Assembly: GCA_050084515.1 (NCBI GenBank)
Contig: CM114271.1
Location: 62,620,001 to 62,684,000 of the forward strand
Direction: 5' to 3'
Length of the DNA: 64,000 nt
Origin: Blasia pusilla
Lineage: Eukaryota; Marchantiophyta; Marchantiopsida; Blasiales
Part shown: one piece after another, positions 48,031-59,879 of the stretch
How positions within the stretch are numbered: position 1 is the stretch's first letter
Layout: each line of letters begins with the position of its first letter
Notes under the pieces: model-generated
The model's database searches: none
What the model saw: only the letters and a program-made list of their open reading frames with translations
What the model was told of the DNA's origin: nothing
Program-made: the position numbers and the translations under genes

Positions 48031-48249
48031 TCTTGGCATACCAGCAAAACATCCCAAGAAGTCCAAGGTTTCTCTCCCGATCATCCCTAGTGTGTCGATA
48101 TCCTCGGGTCTCGCCCCGAGCCATTTCCTCAACCGTCTCGGTAGGCATGGGGCTCACCAACGCAATAATTGTGATTTGTCCCATCCTCAAACGACGCTAC
48201 TCAACTACTCCTAAGCTGAAAATCCATGTCATGCAGTTCAGGTCTATCC

Positions 48250-49300
48250 CCTGACCCAATACATGACGTCGTGATGCCTCTGATAACGACGGTATTGTCA
48301 TCACTCCTGTGGGGAATCCCATCGCTTGCTCTCGCTCATTGGTGTTGGGTTCTACCAACCTCCATACCTAGTCATCTCAAACCAAGCCAGGTCCAGCCTT
48401 CTTGAATATATAGGAAGCACGAAAACTCAAAAATGTGGGAGAGGTTGCCCATGGCATGCCAATCATGTTGATCATAATCAACCGCGGTCGATCATTGTGC
48501 CTCATTGCTTGTGATCGACGACATAGATCCAGAATAGAATCCACCAACAAATCAGAGGGGTGCTCCACTCTCGCATACGCCCTTTGTAAAACCTCATGTG
48601 GCACCAAGTTGGTCCACCAAAGATGCGGGAAATGTGCTCGTGAACCTACACTCGCCGCATCCAACAAAATTCCTAAACCAATCCATGCACGCACCCGATG
48701 TGCGCTCGTCACCACCCGTGACCTTGAGTCTCCCAAGATCGGTACATTCTCCACAATGTATGTTGGAGAACGAGACTGGTGCTCTTGCAAGTGTCGCAAA
48801 ACCCGCATCATCTCCCAAAACAACATGGACCGAGTGTCAACAAACCCGCTATTTTGTCTAGCTTGTGATTGGCCCTAACACGGCCAACCAATAATGACCA
48901 AGTCTATGGTCCCTACCCGCTCCAAGTCGTGCGCCCCTAGCAATGAGATATCCCTCGATAGGGAACTCTTGTATCCCTCAATAGCAGACGTATACAACAA
49001 GTGCGGAAAATGGAGGCATAACTGCACCACATGGTGAAGTGAAGCGCGACTCGCAATATCATCAATCTCCACATACAGATACTGCTGCACGCGTACTCTA
49101 GCTTGCAAAACAAGAGTTAAACAAGTGCTTATCCCGCCAAAGAGATCTACCATGCAAATACCCTCCTCTGGAATGCACCACACAATCGGGGTGGTGTCCA
49201 AAGGGGTCATAGAAGCCCTCTTGGCTACCTCGGGTTCCTCTGATCCATCACGCTCTCGTGCAAATGTCTCGCTCCATGCGGTCTGCACATGCTCACTGGA
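48250..49300 (-). pseudogene. Retrotransposon-borne C5 cytosine DNA methyltransferase, copy 2
   Basis: 49288-48875 contains GICMVDLFGGISTCL (motif I, cofactor binding), LYVEIDDIASRAS (motif II) and LVIIGWPC (motif IV with the catalytic Cys). The frame then meets TAG where copy 1 has CAG (Gln). 48826-48377 continues in the same frame with FWEMMRVLRHLQ, IVENVPILGD (motif VI), SRAHFPHLWW (motif VIII, first Arg lost) and NMIGMPWATSPTF. The DERERAMGF region follows at about 48340-48300. This copy supplies the N-terminal half missing from copy 1, showing a domain of about 400 residues. It sits between protease and the position of RT. Confidence 0.9.
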
Positions 49301-49589
49301 TTAGCATCAAAGCTCCTCAATCGAGCCCCAAAGCGGCACCTCTCCTCCACAGACTGATGCGACAACCATGACACTCCTCTCCACAGAAATGTCAAGAATG
49401 GGAGTATCCTCTGCATGGATATGTCCCTCAATTAAATCACTAGGCCAAGTGATGGCGTTGCTAAATGCTGCTAAGGTTGCCATCGCTCATGGTCGGCGCT
49501 CGATCACTGCACCTGTGAATCAAATAGGTAATGAGCTAAGGCGTCCATCACCTGACTGCCATCCTGGTCTGTAGGACATTGACTCCTAA

Positions 49590-50310
49590 GAATAATCTTG
49601 GGAAAACCCCATCGGGTATAGCACTGCTCCACCAACCAAGACGTCATAGGACTCTGCATTGGTCACTATCGCCTTGGCTCGCACCACCGACTCATTTGTA
49701 GGATGTCCCGAGAAAATCCTCACCACGACCTCCTATTGGGAGATATCCTATGTGGTACTCGCTTCCCCCAAGGATGTTTGTATCCTTAATGGACAACGCT
49801 CCGCATCGTCTCTCGTCAAGCCCAAACCTCTGAATGCGGCTTTCCCCAACATCAAGGATTGCGCTCGTGAATCCAACAAGACGCGCTGCCGACTATAAGC
49901 TCTACCTCCTGGACTCACGAGTTGGAAGACCTCTCCTTCATTATCCAGCAAAAAAACACGAGAAGAAGCCATAGCACGCTCTATCGCGGGTCTAGCGGGC
50001 ATCTCCGCCATCCTGGCAGCCGTAGCCTCCCATGAATCTGATGTGGACGGCCTGAGCATCAGCTCCAAGGGCAGGTCCATCACCTCCTCTGCAATCACCT
50101 CTAAATGTGATGCAAGAACTCCAACTCCACGCTCACACAGCGTAGCGGCCAGCCAAAAACCTTGGCAAGCGTACCTCCCAAAGTCATAACATCGGAAGCA
50201 AAAAATAAAGGAGCATGATACACAACGGTGGCCGCTCCCAACAACATGCTCGATACATGCTCCTCTTGGGCATCAGCAATAGGAATCATCGCACTTGCTT
50301 CTCCCATCGC
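49590..50310 (-). pseudogene. Gypsy protease region, copy 2
   Basis: 50098-49748 includes RQRVLLDSRAQSLMLGKAAF, where LLDSRA is the retropepsin active site (normally D-S/T-G; Gly is Arg here). Later frames give VVRAKAIVTNAESYDVLVGG and LYPMGF, the end of the protease. The changed Gly and several stops suggest it is inactive. Confidence 0.75.
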
Positions 50311-50359
50311 CCTCCATGCCTACACACCAACAATACCACCAACTCTTTGGGAACTCTGA

Positions 50360-51950
50360 TCAGCGCCCATCCATGGGGTCCTCATCGCCATCGGACAACG
50401 TGAAAGACTGAGGAAGCTTGATCTGTTTCCTGGCTTTCCTTCGTTGTGGATCCAACTCTACGGCTACTCCACGCGTAACAACTACAATGGCCTCCATGTG
50501 GGCAACCCCACACATCCAACCATGATCCTGCATATCTTTGGCTGCTCCATAAGACGTTGATGCCACGGATCTGGCATCGGGTAACCTAAATGCCATAGCG
50601 GCAATCTGCTACTATAGTTGTTGTATCTGAGGAGCCATCCCAGCCTCACACACGGCATCTCCCTCGACGCATCTAGGTGGTGGAACACTACCTCCTCCAC
50701 GGGCAACTCCACCACCCCCTTGGGCAAATCCAACTCCTCGTCCCCCAACGGGACCTCTTGGTGTACGACCTCTAGGCCAACCCAAACCGGAAACTCGTTC
50801 TGGTGCCCTCTCTGGCCCTTGGTCTGAACGTAACTCAGGGTGTAAGCTAAAATACCTGGCGCATGTGTGATTGTACCTTTAACAATAGTCACAATGATAA
50901 CCTCTTGATGCAGCACCATCTCCTCCTCCATGCTGAGGCACACGACCATGACCGTGACAAGTGCAATCGCGTTGATGATGGGCTCCATCACATAACCCAC
51001 AAGTAATCATAGGCAAATGCTTCTGAGCCGTATATGAAGGCGCACGTCTCTTTGGCATGGCCTCCCGGTATCCTACTTGAGCTCGTGGTGCCACATACCT
51101 ATCTCGGAATCCACGTTGTTGCATTGGTGGTGTAGGCAATCGTGATTGCTCTCGCTCAAAACCCATGGTGGCTACTCTCTCCTCCGCAATGTTGCGCTTA
51201 ATGTTGGCCGTCCTAAGAACATCTCTCAACATAAGGGAGGTGTTTATAAGAAGCACCCCTCCCGCACCCGTGTCCTCAACACCCGTGTCCTCAAGGTCCG
51301 GTCCAGCATCGCATACCATGACTAGATAGCCTGAGCCTCTATCACCCCTTAATCAACTGGCGCAAGTGGGTATAAGCCTTATGCAAACTCTCACCCGGGC
51401 GCTTCTGGAAGTCATGGATGCTCCGCAACTTCTCCATCCGTACCCCCTGGTAGCTCACCCTCAACTCAACAAAGAACTTAACCACGGGGTTGAACCTGTG
51501 GCGAACTCGACTAGATGATGCAACTATTCGAGTGCGAGTCACCCCTCCTACAACATCACTGGTGGAGGAACCCTCTCTTCACTCCTCCTTCTCATCTGGA
51601 AACGGCTCAGTCCATGACACATAATTTCGGTCATAGTAGAGTCTCCACGCCTCAATCTCATGGGCATATCTCTGCAAAAACTCAAGATAATCGTCCATGG
51701 GTGTCCCCTCTAAATGTTGGAACATTCCGTTGCATGTAATAAACGGGTTGAACTCTCTAGATTTCCTAGCCCGGTGTGAGTCACACCAACTCCTAAACTC
51801 CGCAATAAAGTTGTGTAACTCTATAGTGCCTATAACACCCGAAAATCTACACGGTACTCTACCCCGGTCATCCATCTCGTACGCCCAACTGGTAGGAATT
51901 GGCAATGTGTACGGTGGATCACTAGCACACTCTCCCTCTCGTCTGAAGAC
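50360..51950 (-). pseudogene. Gypsy Gag, copy 2
   Basis: 51905-51579 begins MPIPTSWAYEMDD, an N-terminal Gag segment. 51542-51342 has FVELRVSYQGVRMEKLRSI and RPGESLHKAYTHLR, a Gag-like helical region. 51319-50879 has CGLCDGAHHQRDC, a CCHC-like zinc knuckle (nucleic-acid binding), with YHCDYC after it. Gag would form the particle in which reverse transcription occurs. Frame changes break it. Confidence 0.72.
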
Positions 51951-53680
51951 AATACAGAAGGAGATTGAGGTGGTCTCTCACATGGAGACTCTCAAAACCT
52001 TGTACCACTCCGGGTCAACCCTCTAGAGCTACTCTCAAGTCCATCACTTTGCCTCTCAAAGTCCCAAAAGGACGCCGTGATGACCTTCATGCCCCCCTCA
52101 CACAATCACTTTGAACCTCACAAGTAATCACTCAAGCACTCAACTAAACAGGCGACACTCAATCTACACTCTCTCACTAAGATATGTGTTGTGCGGAAAT
52201 AAGCGATGCGGTGCGGAAAATAGACTACTCTCCTATCATCTCATCGATAGGATATACCCTCAACTCTAGACATCCCACACACGTCTATGTCCCTTAAACC
52301 CATACATCAATGATGCTCTCAGCATCTGCACAAAACCCAATATCCCCAAATAACTTCTCAATACCCGTAAATCCCTAACACACGTAGGGCAAAAGACCAA
52401 AATGGATAACCTGAAAAACTGTCTATGTCGCTCCTCAGCAACTGTAAACCTCGATCCCTACTCTATCGTGAAGACAAACTCCTCCAAATAGCATGTCGTA
52501 ATTTGTTGGTGCTGACGATGCTCAAATCTCCTTGATGTGTTGTGTAGATCCAACAATCCAGTGCGGCACTAGCAGCACACAACGGCTACACCCTAAACGG
52601 AAAGACACTCGAAAATGGGGTACGGCACTCAACGATATATCCCCCTCATTCAACAAAACACAATCTACTCCTAGTGATGGTGCGGCTCCGCGACCGAGAC
52701 TGTGCGGTACAGCCACGAGCGGTACGACGTGGGAATCGGCGGCGTGTTGTGGCTACGGGCATCACGACACCGTACTCGTTCGTTGTCGAGCGGCTATAAA
52801 TCACGGCATAACAAAGCGGACGGAACACTACGACCCCATCAATCCAAAAGTACAAACAGCCGGCTGCGTGTTGTCTCCCGCCAAAATTTTTAATTTTTAA
52901 TTTTAACTAGAATAACCCCTCTGGAAAATTGGATCTCCACTATCTTTCCTTACTTGACAGCCCCCCTCTTGACAAGTCTGCAAATTGAATGCCTTACCAC
53001 AAATCCCTCCTAAGATTAAGGGTCAACATCCCCCAATAATGGGATCTACTCATCCTACCTCCAAATAGCTGAATTCACTTGTCCTATCCACCAAGTAAAC
53101 TGATTTTTTTCTTCTACCTCTCAAGAAAGAATTTCTACCCAAAAATTTTGAAATTTCACTCACACCTTGGAATGGTGGCTATGGCAGCCCAATAAAAATG
53201 ATCATAACTTCGTGCTTCAATCTCCAAATTGTGCACCATTTCTTCAGTAGCACACATCACTTCCAAAAATATTACCTCGCCAAATCGGTTTCTCCATTTT
53301 ATTTTCCACCAAAAACTGACAGGGACTGTCGTGCAGCCCAACGTCTCTTTCTCCTACATAAAAGTTGGCAGCGCTTCCACGCTAATTTCTCCCAACAAAA
53401 ATATAAACCTGTGAAAATAAAAAATCAGCAAGCTACATAGTGCTCCTTAGAGCATCGACATGGAGAAACTTGCCCCCATACTCAATCCCTTTAAAACATT
53501 GGCAACACTTCCGTGCGCCACTCTTCCACACGACAAATCGGCAAAGGAAACACCAAAAGTGAGCGGTTCTTGCTCCGATGAGCACTCCCATGAACCATTG
53601 GATAGGGAATACGATCCCCAACCTACAAAACCAGCGAGTGACCAACGAACTCCCCTATGAAGCTCTCTCACTCAGCATTC
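51950..53680 (-). other. Untranslated leader of Gypsy copy 2
   Basis: Between the R1 block and Gag. No long ORF. 53680-53190 matches 25120-25640; 52660-52790 matches 3600-3780. No standard initiator-methionine primer-binding site (TGGTATCAGAGC) was seen. Confidence 0.55.
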
Positions 53681-54204
53681 TCTCTTTGTAAATCAAGTAG
53701 ATCCATTCTATCTCAACACCATAGCTCTTAAATGTGTGCACTCTCACATGTCTCTCTCAATGTCAAATCAATTCTACTCTCCTAATGAGAGGCTTGGATT
53801 ACACTCATAAGGCAAGCAAGACCATAGCTCCGCCGCCTCATGCCAAGAGGTTCAACAAAGAGAGAATGAACTCTCAAGCTCTCTCTCCTTGAGGTATACC
53901 CCCTTCCCTCTCCCAAGCTCTCACCTCGGTAACCTATGTTTGTAGGTCACCTCCTTGGCTCTTGACCTGCTGTAGCAAGTCAAGGGCCACTTTCCAAAGT
54001 GGAAAGTCAACTCTACCAAACATGGAAACTTACCCAAAATAGTAAGTTTCTCTATATGGCTCCAAATGAGCAACGAAGGGAAAACTTGCTCTCTCAAGTT
54101 TCCCAGGACCTCAGTAGGTCATCCTCGACCTCCTGAGCCAATCCTCCTCTACTCACGAAGGCACTCTACCTGATCTCTCTGATCTATCCTAAAAAGTCAT
54201 GACA
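53680..54204 (-). repeat. R1 block of Gypsy copy 2 (5' end)
   Basis: Minus-strand start TGTCATGACTTTTTAGGATA, then the same word order as 24603-25120. It contains the conserved TTGACCT...AGGTCAA-type palindrome (around 53960-53985, degraded). Confidence 0.82.
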
Positions 54205-54367
54205 GAGGAGGGAGTGGAGGTGGAGGGAGGAAGAAATGGGGGAGTATGGAACACGAAGGCAAGTAAGGGGAATGAGAAAGAAGAGAAAGGTGGGGCCCAC
54301 ATGGATAAGTCCTTCCATAGGCCGGACATAAGTCCACGCATACGGACTTTGTCTACATGCAACCTTG
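54205..54367. mobile_element. hAT MITE family R2, right half
   Basis: Continues the MITE cut at 45972, matching 6366-6568, and ends CATGCAACCTTG. The second target duplication GTGTATGC follows at 54368-54375. Confidence 0.85.
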
Positions 54368-54375
54368 GTGTATGC

Positions 54376-54828
54376 ATTGTGCAGAAAAGGAACCAGAGAT
54401 CATATTATGGCCTTGGTTTTCCTGCACCACCAAACCAGAAGCTTGATCCATACATTCATTCTACCACCATGAGGTGGAACCACTACTGGCCATCTATATA
54501 TCGAGCATCGTAATGTCATACCTTACCACCTCTACTGTTACTCCTATGGGGTGCACACATGAATATTAAAAGGGTGACCAACACCAACTGGTCCTTTAAT
54601 TTTCTTAAGTATGCTCTTAAGTCTGAGTTGACTGGGTCCCTAGACATTGATACCGACACTGCAAACTGCCTAGCGCTTGGGGGAATAGATGCAATAAAGT
54701 TGAAATTAATTTTTGGTATGGTTTTGAATAAATATGTGTCATCTATAGAAGCTGCATTGACTTCCATGCAAATCCCAATAATTTTTCATTCACAAGCACT
54801 TCATTACATTGATTCTAACCTGAATTGA
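54376..54828 (+). pseudogene. Helitron protein, middle part
   Basis: The frame resumes exactly after the MITE's second target duplication. 54559-54828 has HMNIKRVTNTNWSF, YALKSELTGSL and GGIDAIKLKLIFGMVL, the conserved stretch between the Rep and helicase domains of Helitrons. Confidence 0.78.
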
Positions 54829-54957
54829 ACAAAAACATTAATGAGATGTTTCTTACAAGTATAATTGAGACCCCAACCTTATGTATTTCATCTCAAGATA
54901 CAAATTCACAGCCTGATATCTCTACTTTAAAAGAATGAGCAACATGCTCTTTTCAAG

Positions 54958-55620
54958 ATTCTAGAGAATCTGAAATCAGGCCTACTCCTTTTGAAAGGCC
55001 CTCCTCGTTGTGGGAAATCATATTTTATAAATTTTATGCACAAAGTCTAGACACATGCAGGACTCTATCCATTGCTAACAATTGCAGCCGTTAGGATTCA
55101 TAATGTTGCCACTACTGTCCACTCCGCCTTCAATATACCAATTAGAGGTGATCTACCCCGAATGCATGCTGCTTTTGATAAGTACTTAAGATTAAAATCT
55201 GCTCAAGTTATTGTCATAGATGAATGTTCCATGCTAACTCCTAAACTTCTTCAAATAGTTGCAATGCACTTGAATGAAGTTTCATGCTATGGACACATGA
55301 GTCTACTTGGCAGAAAACCGGTAATTTTAGTTGGTCATATGTGTCAGTTGCCTCCAGTTTGTGATAGATTTGATTTATGATGATGAAGAGCTAGTGGATA
55401 TTATGGTCACAATATTGTCAAGTAATGCATCAATACTTACAGGAAGGTCCAAATTTGCAACTCTGAGGTATGGCTCACGTCAGAAGTACATGAAGAAAAC
55501 ATTCCCCCTAGTCCTTGGCTACGCTATGACAGCAAATAAAAGTTAGGGCTCTATTATTTTTGGTCGTTTTCTTTTAGTCATTGGATCAATTTTGCGATAG
55601 GGATTGCTTATGTTATGTTG
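54958..55620 (+). pseudogene. Helitron PIF1-type helicase domain
   Basis: One frame from 54958 to 55380 holds GPPRCGKSYFINFM (Walker A), VIVIDECSML (Walker B, DEC) and VGHMCQLPPV (motif III, with the usual Asp changed to His). A TAG interrupts it at 55047. 55331-55546 holds FPLVLGYAMTANKS then TAG and GSIIFG, the late helicase motif in which the stop replaces the Gln of KSQG. PIF1-type SF1B helicases unwind DNA during rolling-circle transposition. Inactive as it stands. Confidence 0.88.
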
Positions 55621-56390
55621 TTCCGTGTAAAGATTATGAAACAACTTAGAATATATGGTGAACTAGAGCCCATAGACTTCCACGTCTATGATGAAGTAAT
55701 TTCGTAATATCCACGATTGACGTGTTTTACATGTACTCTTAAGAAACATGGCTTCTCCGGCCAACTCTACATGCGGAGGTTCTAGCAGATCTTTAGGCCA
55801 ACCGCATCACCCTGTTCAGACCAATCAAGTTGGCCTTGCTGGCCTACAACATGACAATCTTCCAGCCAGCCAGGAGTATGTACCAGATCATCACTCTACA
55901 ACAAGAGTCCAATAGCAACAGTCTTCACCTTAGGTTTGTACCTACTTATGTTGATCCTTCTCAACCAACCACTATTTTCTGCTCATGTCCACTAATATTA
56001 TATTATCAGGTTTTTGTCAACTACTTGAATTTTTCCAACATGATCCGCAACGACATAAACACTCAACACAAAGATATCAGGCCTCGTTACACAACTCCAA
56101 CAGAGAACCAGATGAAATATTAAGATAATCTAGGTATAATGCTATGTTTTCGGGAATATGGAGTTACTGGCAGGCAGATACAAAGCTACATAAACCAAGA
56201 CCAGATTTGGGACTCCAAATTTCGCCCAATTCACAAGGATGGACCAACATCATGTAAAACCTATTACTCTATTCAATCAATTCATAGTCGCATGTATTTC
56301 CACTCATCACAACTCAAAATCTTATTGCTACTCTCCGCTACATCTATAGGATTACAGAAAGAAGCCTTGAAGTTCAGAAACGTAGATTTC
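55621..56390. other. Helitron 3' region or junction, unassigned
   Basis: ORFs at 55830-56123 and 56139-56390 are unrecognised. The Helitron 3' hairpin and CTRR end were not identified, so the downstream boundary is open. Confidence 0.35.
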
Positions 56391-56700
56391 AAAGAGGCTA
56401 CAATCACAAGGATTATGGTCAACAGGATTGGCAGGCCACGGGCAGCCTTTCCTACATTGGTGAGATTTCCCTCTTCCTATGCATTCAAGGAGGCCGAAAC
56501 TGGCATGGTTTGGGATGACCAAGTATAGATGTTCATGGAGCCCAACGCCGATGAGCGAGAGCGAGCAATGGGATTTCCAACAGGAGTGATGGCACTATCG
56601 TCACTATCAGAGGCATCATGACGTCATGTCTTGGGTCATGGATTTTCAGCTCAGGAGCAGTTGAACAACATCGTTTGAGGATGCGACAGATCACAACTGT
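56390..56700 (+). pseudogene. DNA methyltransferase C-terminal fragment, copy 3
   Basis: RIGRPRAAFPTLVRFPSSYAF and MVWDD match copy 1 residues about 225-255. DERERAMGFPTGVMA follows after a TAG. The catalytic half is absent. Confidence 0.85.
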
Positions 56701-56959
56701 TGCGTTGGTGAGCCCCATGCCTACCGAGACAGTTGAGGCAGCGGTTGGGGGCGAGACTTGAGGAGATCGACGCACCAGGGGTGATCGGGAGAGACACCCT
56801 TGGACTTCTTGGGATGTTTTCCAGGTAGGCTAGGAGATGATAGCCATAACATCGAGTGCGATTTTGGGTACGGCACGTGGAGATGAGAGTTCTATTGTCC
56901 AAGATTGGGTTGCACCATAGCAACCACTGACACCCGCGCCGGACAGTCCTACCGCAATC

Positions 56960-58470
56960 ACGATGGACACTTGGGAGCCAGATATGGGCCCTAAGTTGAC
57001 AGGAGGAGAGCGGCGTTGGATACACCAATTCCTTAGGAGTTATAAGAGTTGTTTTGCATATGCATGATGTGGGTACGCTGAAGGGTCCAGGGATCCGCAT
57101 TGAGTTGTCGAGTGACACGCCGATCTTTTGACAACCCTACAGGTATAGTGACATGGAGAGGGCTCTCATTCAAAGTAGGAGCCAGGACTTGGTTGGAGCA
57201 GGACTAGTGGAGATGTCGCATAGAGAGTATGCATCTGCCACTATCATGCTCGCCAACAAGGATGTGCATGGCAATAGGACGGATAGGCGGATGTGTGGAG
57301 ATTACGGACCTACCAATCAGCAAAAAAAGTCCGATAAGTATGCCATGCCCATCCGTGAGGAGATCTTTGATGCAATTGGGCATGCAAAGGTCTTCCGTTC
57401 ATTGGATTTGCAAGCAGGATACCATCAATTGCCTATTAGATTGGAGGATAGGTAGAAGACGGAAATTTGGGGCATCAATCCTCATGGGAAGGATTGTTTG
57501 TACCGATGGCGGTTCTTACCAATCGGGTTAAAGAACGTCCCGGCTGAGTTTGAGAGGGTCATGGATAGAATCATGGTATGTCTGGATTTTGCTAGGTGTT
57601 ATATTAATGACATCGTAGTCTTTAGCGCCACTGTTGAGAAGCATGAGCGACATCTAGAGGAAGTATTTTGACAATTGCAGTTACATGGGTTGAAGCTACA
57701 TCCAGGCAAGTGCAAGTTCTTCTAGGACCAGATTGAGTACTTGGGTCATACGATATACCCAAGGGGCCTTGGTGTGCAACAGATGAAGATAGAGGCTATT
57801 TCACGCATTCCATGTTCTACAGATATGAGTCGAGTTCGTGCATTCATGGGATTGGCGAACTTCTATCGACGGTACGTCAAGGATTTCAGTTTGATTGCAA
57901 AGCCACTAACCTTGATGACCAAGGTGGATCAGGAGTGGCATTGGGGGGATGAGCAAGAGAGAGCATTTCTGATGCTCAAGGACACATTGATGTTTGCGCT
58001 CATATTGAGGAGACCGATTAGGGGGTGTCCTTTCCAATTGCATACCCATTGGAGCATGTTCGGGCTTGAAGCTGTGCTCACCAAGCATGACGATGATGGT
58101 AGAGAGTTTGTGGTGGCTTATGCTAGTCGCTTGAAAAATGCTGCAAAGGCAAAGTATAGCTCGTATGAGGGGAGTGCTTGGCTACAGTATGGGCTGTCGC
58201 ACATTCAAATGTTATCTATTCGACAATCCCTTTACCATCATTACTGATCATCATCCACTTAAATGGTTGATGGAGTCTAACAAGCTTACAGGGAAGCTTG
58301 CAAGGTGGGCTCTTTTGTTGCAGGAGTATGACTTCCTGGTGGTGAATAGACTTGGGACACTCAACCAGGATGCAGATGGTTTGAGCCGTAACCCAAGCCC
58401 AAGTCAGCAAGATGCAATTGGAGCTCGTTGGCATGGTGAGAGTGATGAGGAGTTGGTGCCATGATGGCAT
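56960..58470 (+). pseudogene. Reverse transcriptase and RNase H, copy 3
   Basis: 57153-57455 gives MERALIQSRSQDL, RMCGDYGPTN and FRSLDLQAGYHQLPI. The motif C reads YINDIVVFS, so the first catalytic Asp is Asn. 57741-58180 gives GHTIYPRGLGV, RAFMGLANFYRRYVKDF and FGLEAVL...EFVVAYASR; 58138-58464 gives TDHHPLKWLM and LNQDADGLSRNP. TGA/TAG codons at 57670 and 57724 are C-to-T type changes. The RT-RNase H region is otherwise nearly collinear, so this copy best shows what copy 2 has lost. Confidence 0.9.
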
Positions 58471-58599
58471 GCCTTGGCCTATTTGGGCTTGTTGGCTATG
58501 GAGAGCCAGATTGCTCAGACTTTGATGGCGAGGTCTGATGGAGAGTCCTTAGATCCAGAGGCCGGTGAGGAGAGGACACGTGGCTGAGACATTCACAAC

Positions 58600-59640
58600 G
58601 ATGGAGTGGTCTTGGAGTACCTGCGTACAATCAGGGTTGCATGCACAGTGGGTGCTAGAGAACGCGATTGGATCCTACAACGAGCCAGACGGATCCGGTG
58701 GAAGGGCACACATGTATTGCAAGTGTGGGAGGATGGTAGAGTGCATGTAGTGCCTCATCCTTCGCTGAGAGTACATTTGGTGCGTCATGCCCACGAGGAG
58801 TTGGGTCATTTTGGAGTGAAATGGATATATAACTTGCTCTAGGTTCAGTATTGGTGGCAAGGCATGCAGACTGATGTTCAGCAGTTTGCTGCCAGATGCA
58901 TGGTCTGTGATCGAGTCCGAGCATCATTCAATGCTCCAACTCCACAGTTCCATCCACTTCCCATCATGGGTTTAGGTTATAGATGGAGTTTGGATTTTGC
59001 AGGATCTTTGCCTTTGACAAAGCGCCATAGTCGTTATGTGTTGGTGATGGTCGAGCACTTCTCGAAGTGGATAGAGTTGGTTGCATTGCCTGACAAAGCG
59101 AGTGAGGGAGTAGCGTATGCCTTCCTAGATCGAGTGGAAAGCCATAACGGCGCACCAGCTGAGGTGTTCACAGACGAGGGTACAGAGTTCTGCGGGGAGT
59201 TTCAGACCTTGTGTGATCAAGCACTCATCAACCACCGCAATACTTCGCAAGATCATCCTGAGGCGGATGGACTAGCGGAGCAAGTTGTGCAGACAGTGAA
59301 GAGAGGACTACGCAAGTATGGCTTGTAGAGAGGTGACCTAGGAGATTGGGACCTTCAGTTTCCGTGGTTGGCGATGGGATATAGATTCAGTACGCAGACA
59401 TCTTTAGCGTCTTTCTCACTGTTCTTGTTGCTTTATGGCCGAGAGCCAGATTTACCTACGGCCATTTGTTGAGATGTTGGTGAGGTGTTGAACCTTGATG
59501 ACCCTGATGTATGGATGCGAACATGTTCTAAGAGGGCTGAGTTATTTTGGAGAGTGATGCCCATGATGTTTGAGAACTTGGCGATTGCGCAACATCAGGA
59601 ATACGTTGAGGTATGCGACTATTCGGGGAGATGATTATCG
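58600..59640 (+). pseudogene. Integrase, copy 3
   Basis: HAHEELGHFGVKW and ARCMVCD form an intact HHCC zinc site. WSLDFAGSLP, FTDEGTEFCG and DGLAEQVVQTVKR retain all three DDE residues in an open frame from 58864 to 59328. A TAG (CAG in copy 1) ends that frame at 59326. The rest continues to FENLAIAQH and LRYATIRGDDYR. Confidence 0.9.
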
Positions 59641-59879
59641 ACTTACTATCTAGAGGTTTCATCAGGGAGACTATGTCTACTTGCAGCAAACGGCACCCAC
59701 GACGTTGGATGTGACTATAGGACGTACCATCTTGAGAGTGCGTGAGGTTTTGCCATGTGATGTTCTCTTATTGGAGGCACGTGTTGGTATGGTTTAGAAG
59801 GACCATGTGCGTAACTATGCACCATGTCATCTTCCGAACACTCATTGTACAGTAGATCCGAGCTTAGCAATAGTTCCTA

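Larger units (their letters stand above)
45973..54204 (-). mobile_element. Ty3/Gypsy element with DNA methyltransferase and PHD finger, copy 2 (whole insertion)
   Basis: An insertion of about 8.2 kb, read on the minus strand from TGTCATGAC (54204) to GCGCACGACA (45973), with GAGG on both sides as a 4-bp target duplication. Order: R1 block and leader (54204-51950), Gag, protease, DNA methyltransferase, remnant RNase H, integrase, PHD finger, PPT and R0. The reverse transcriptase has been deleted. The host site is a hAT MITE inside a Helitron. The two ends are not copies of each other in this insertion: the 5' end is R1 and the 3' end is R0. Confidence 0.85.
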
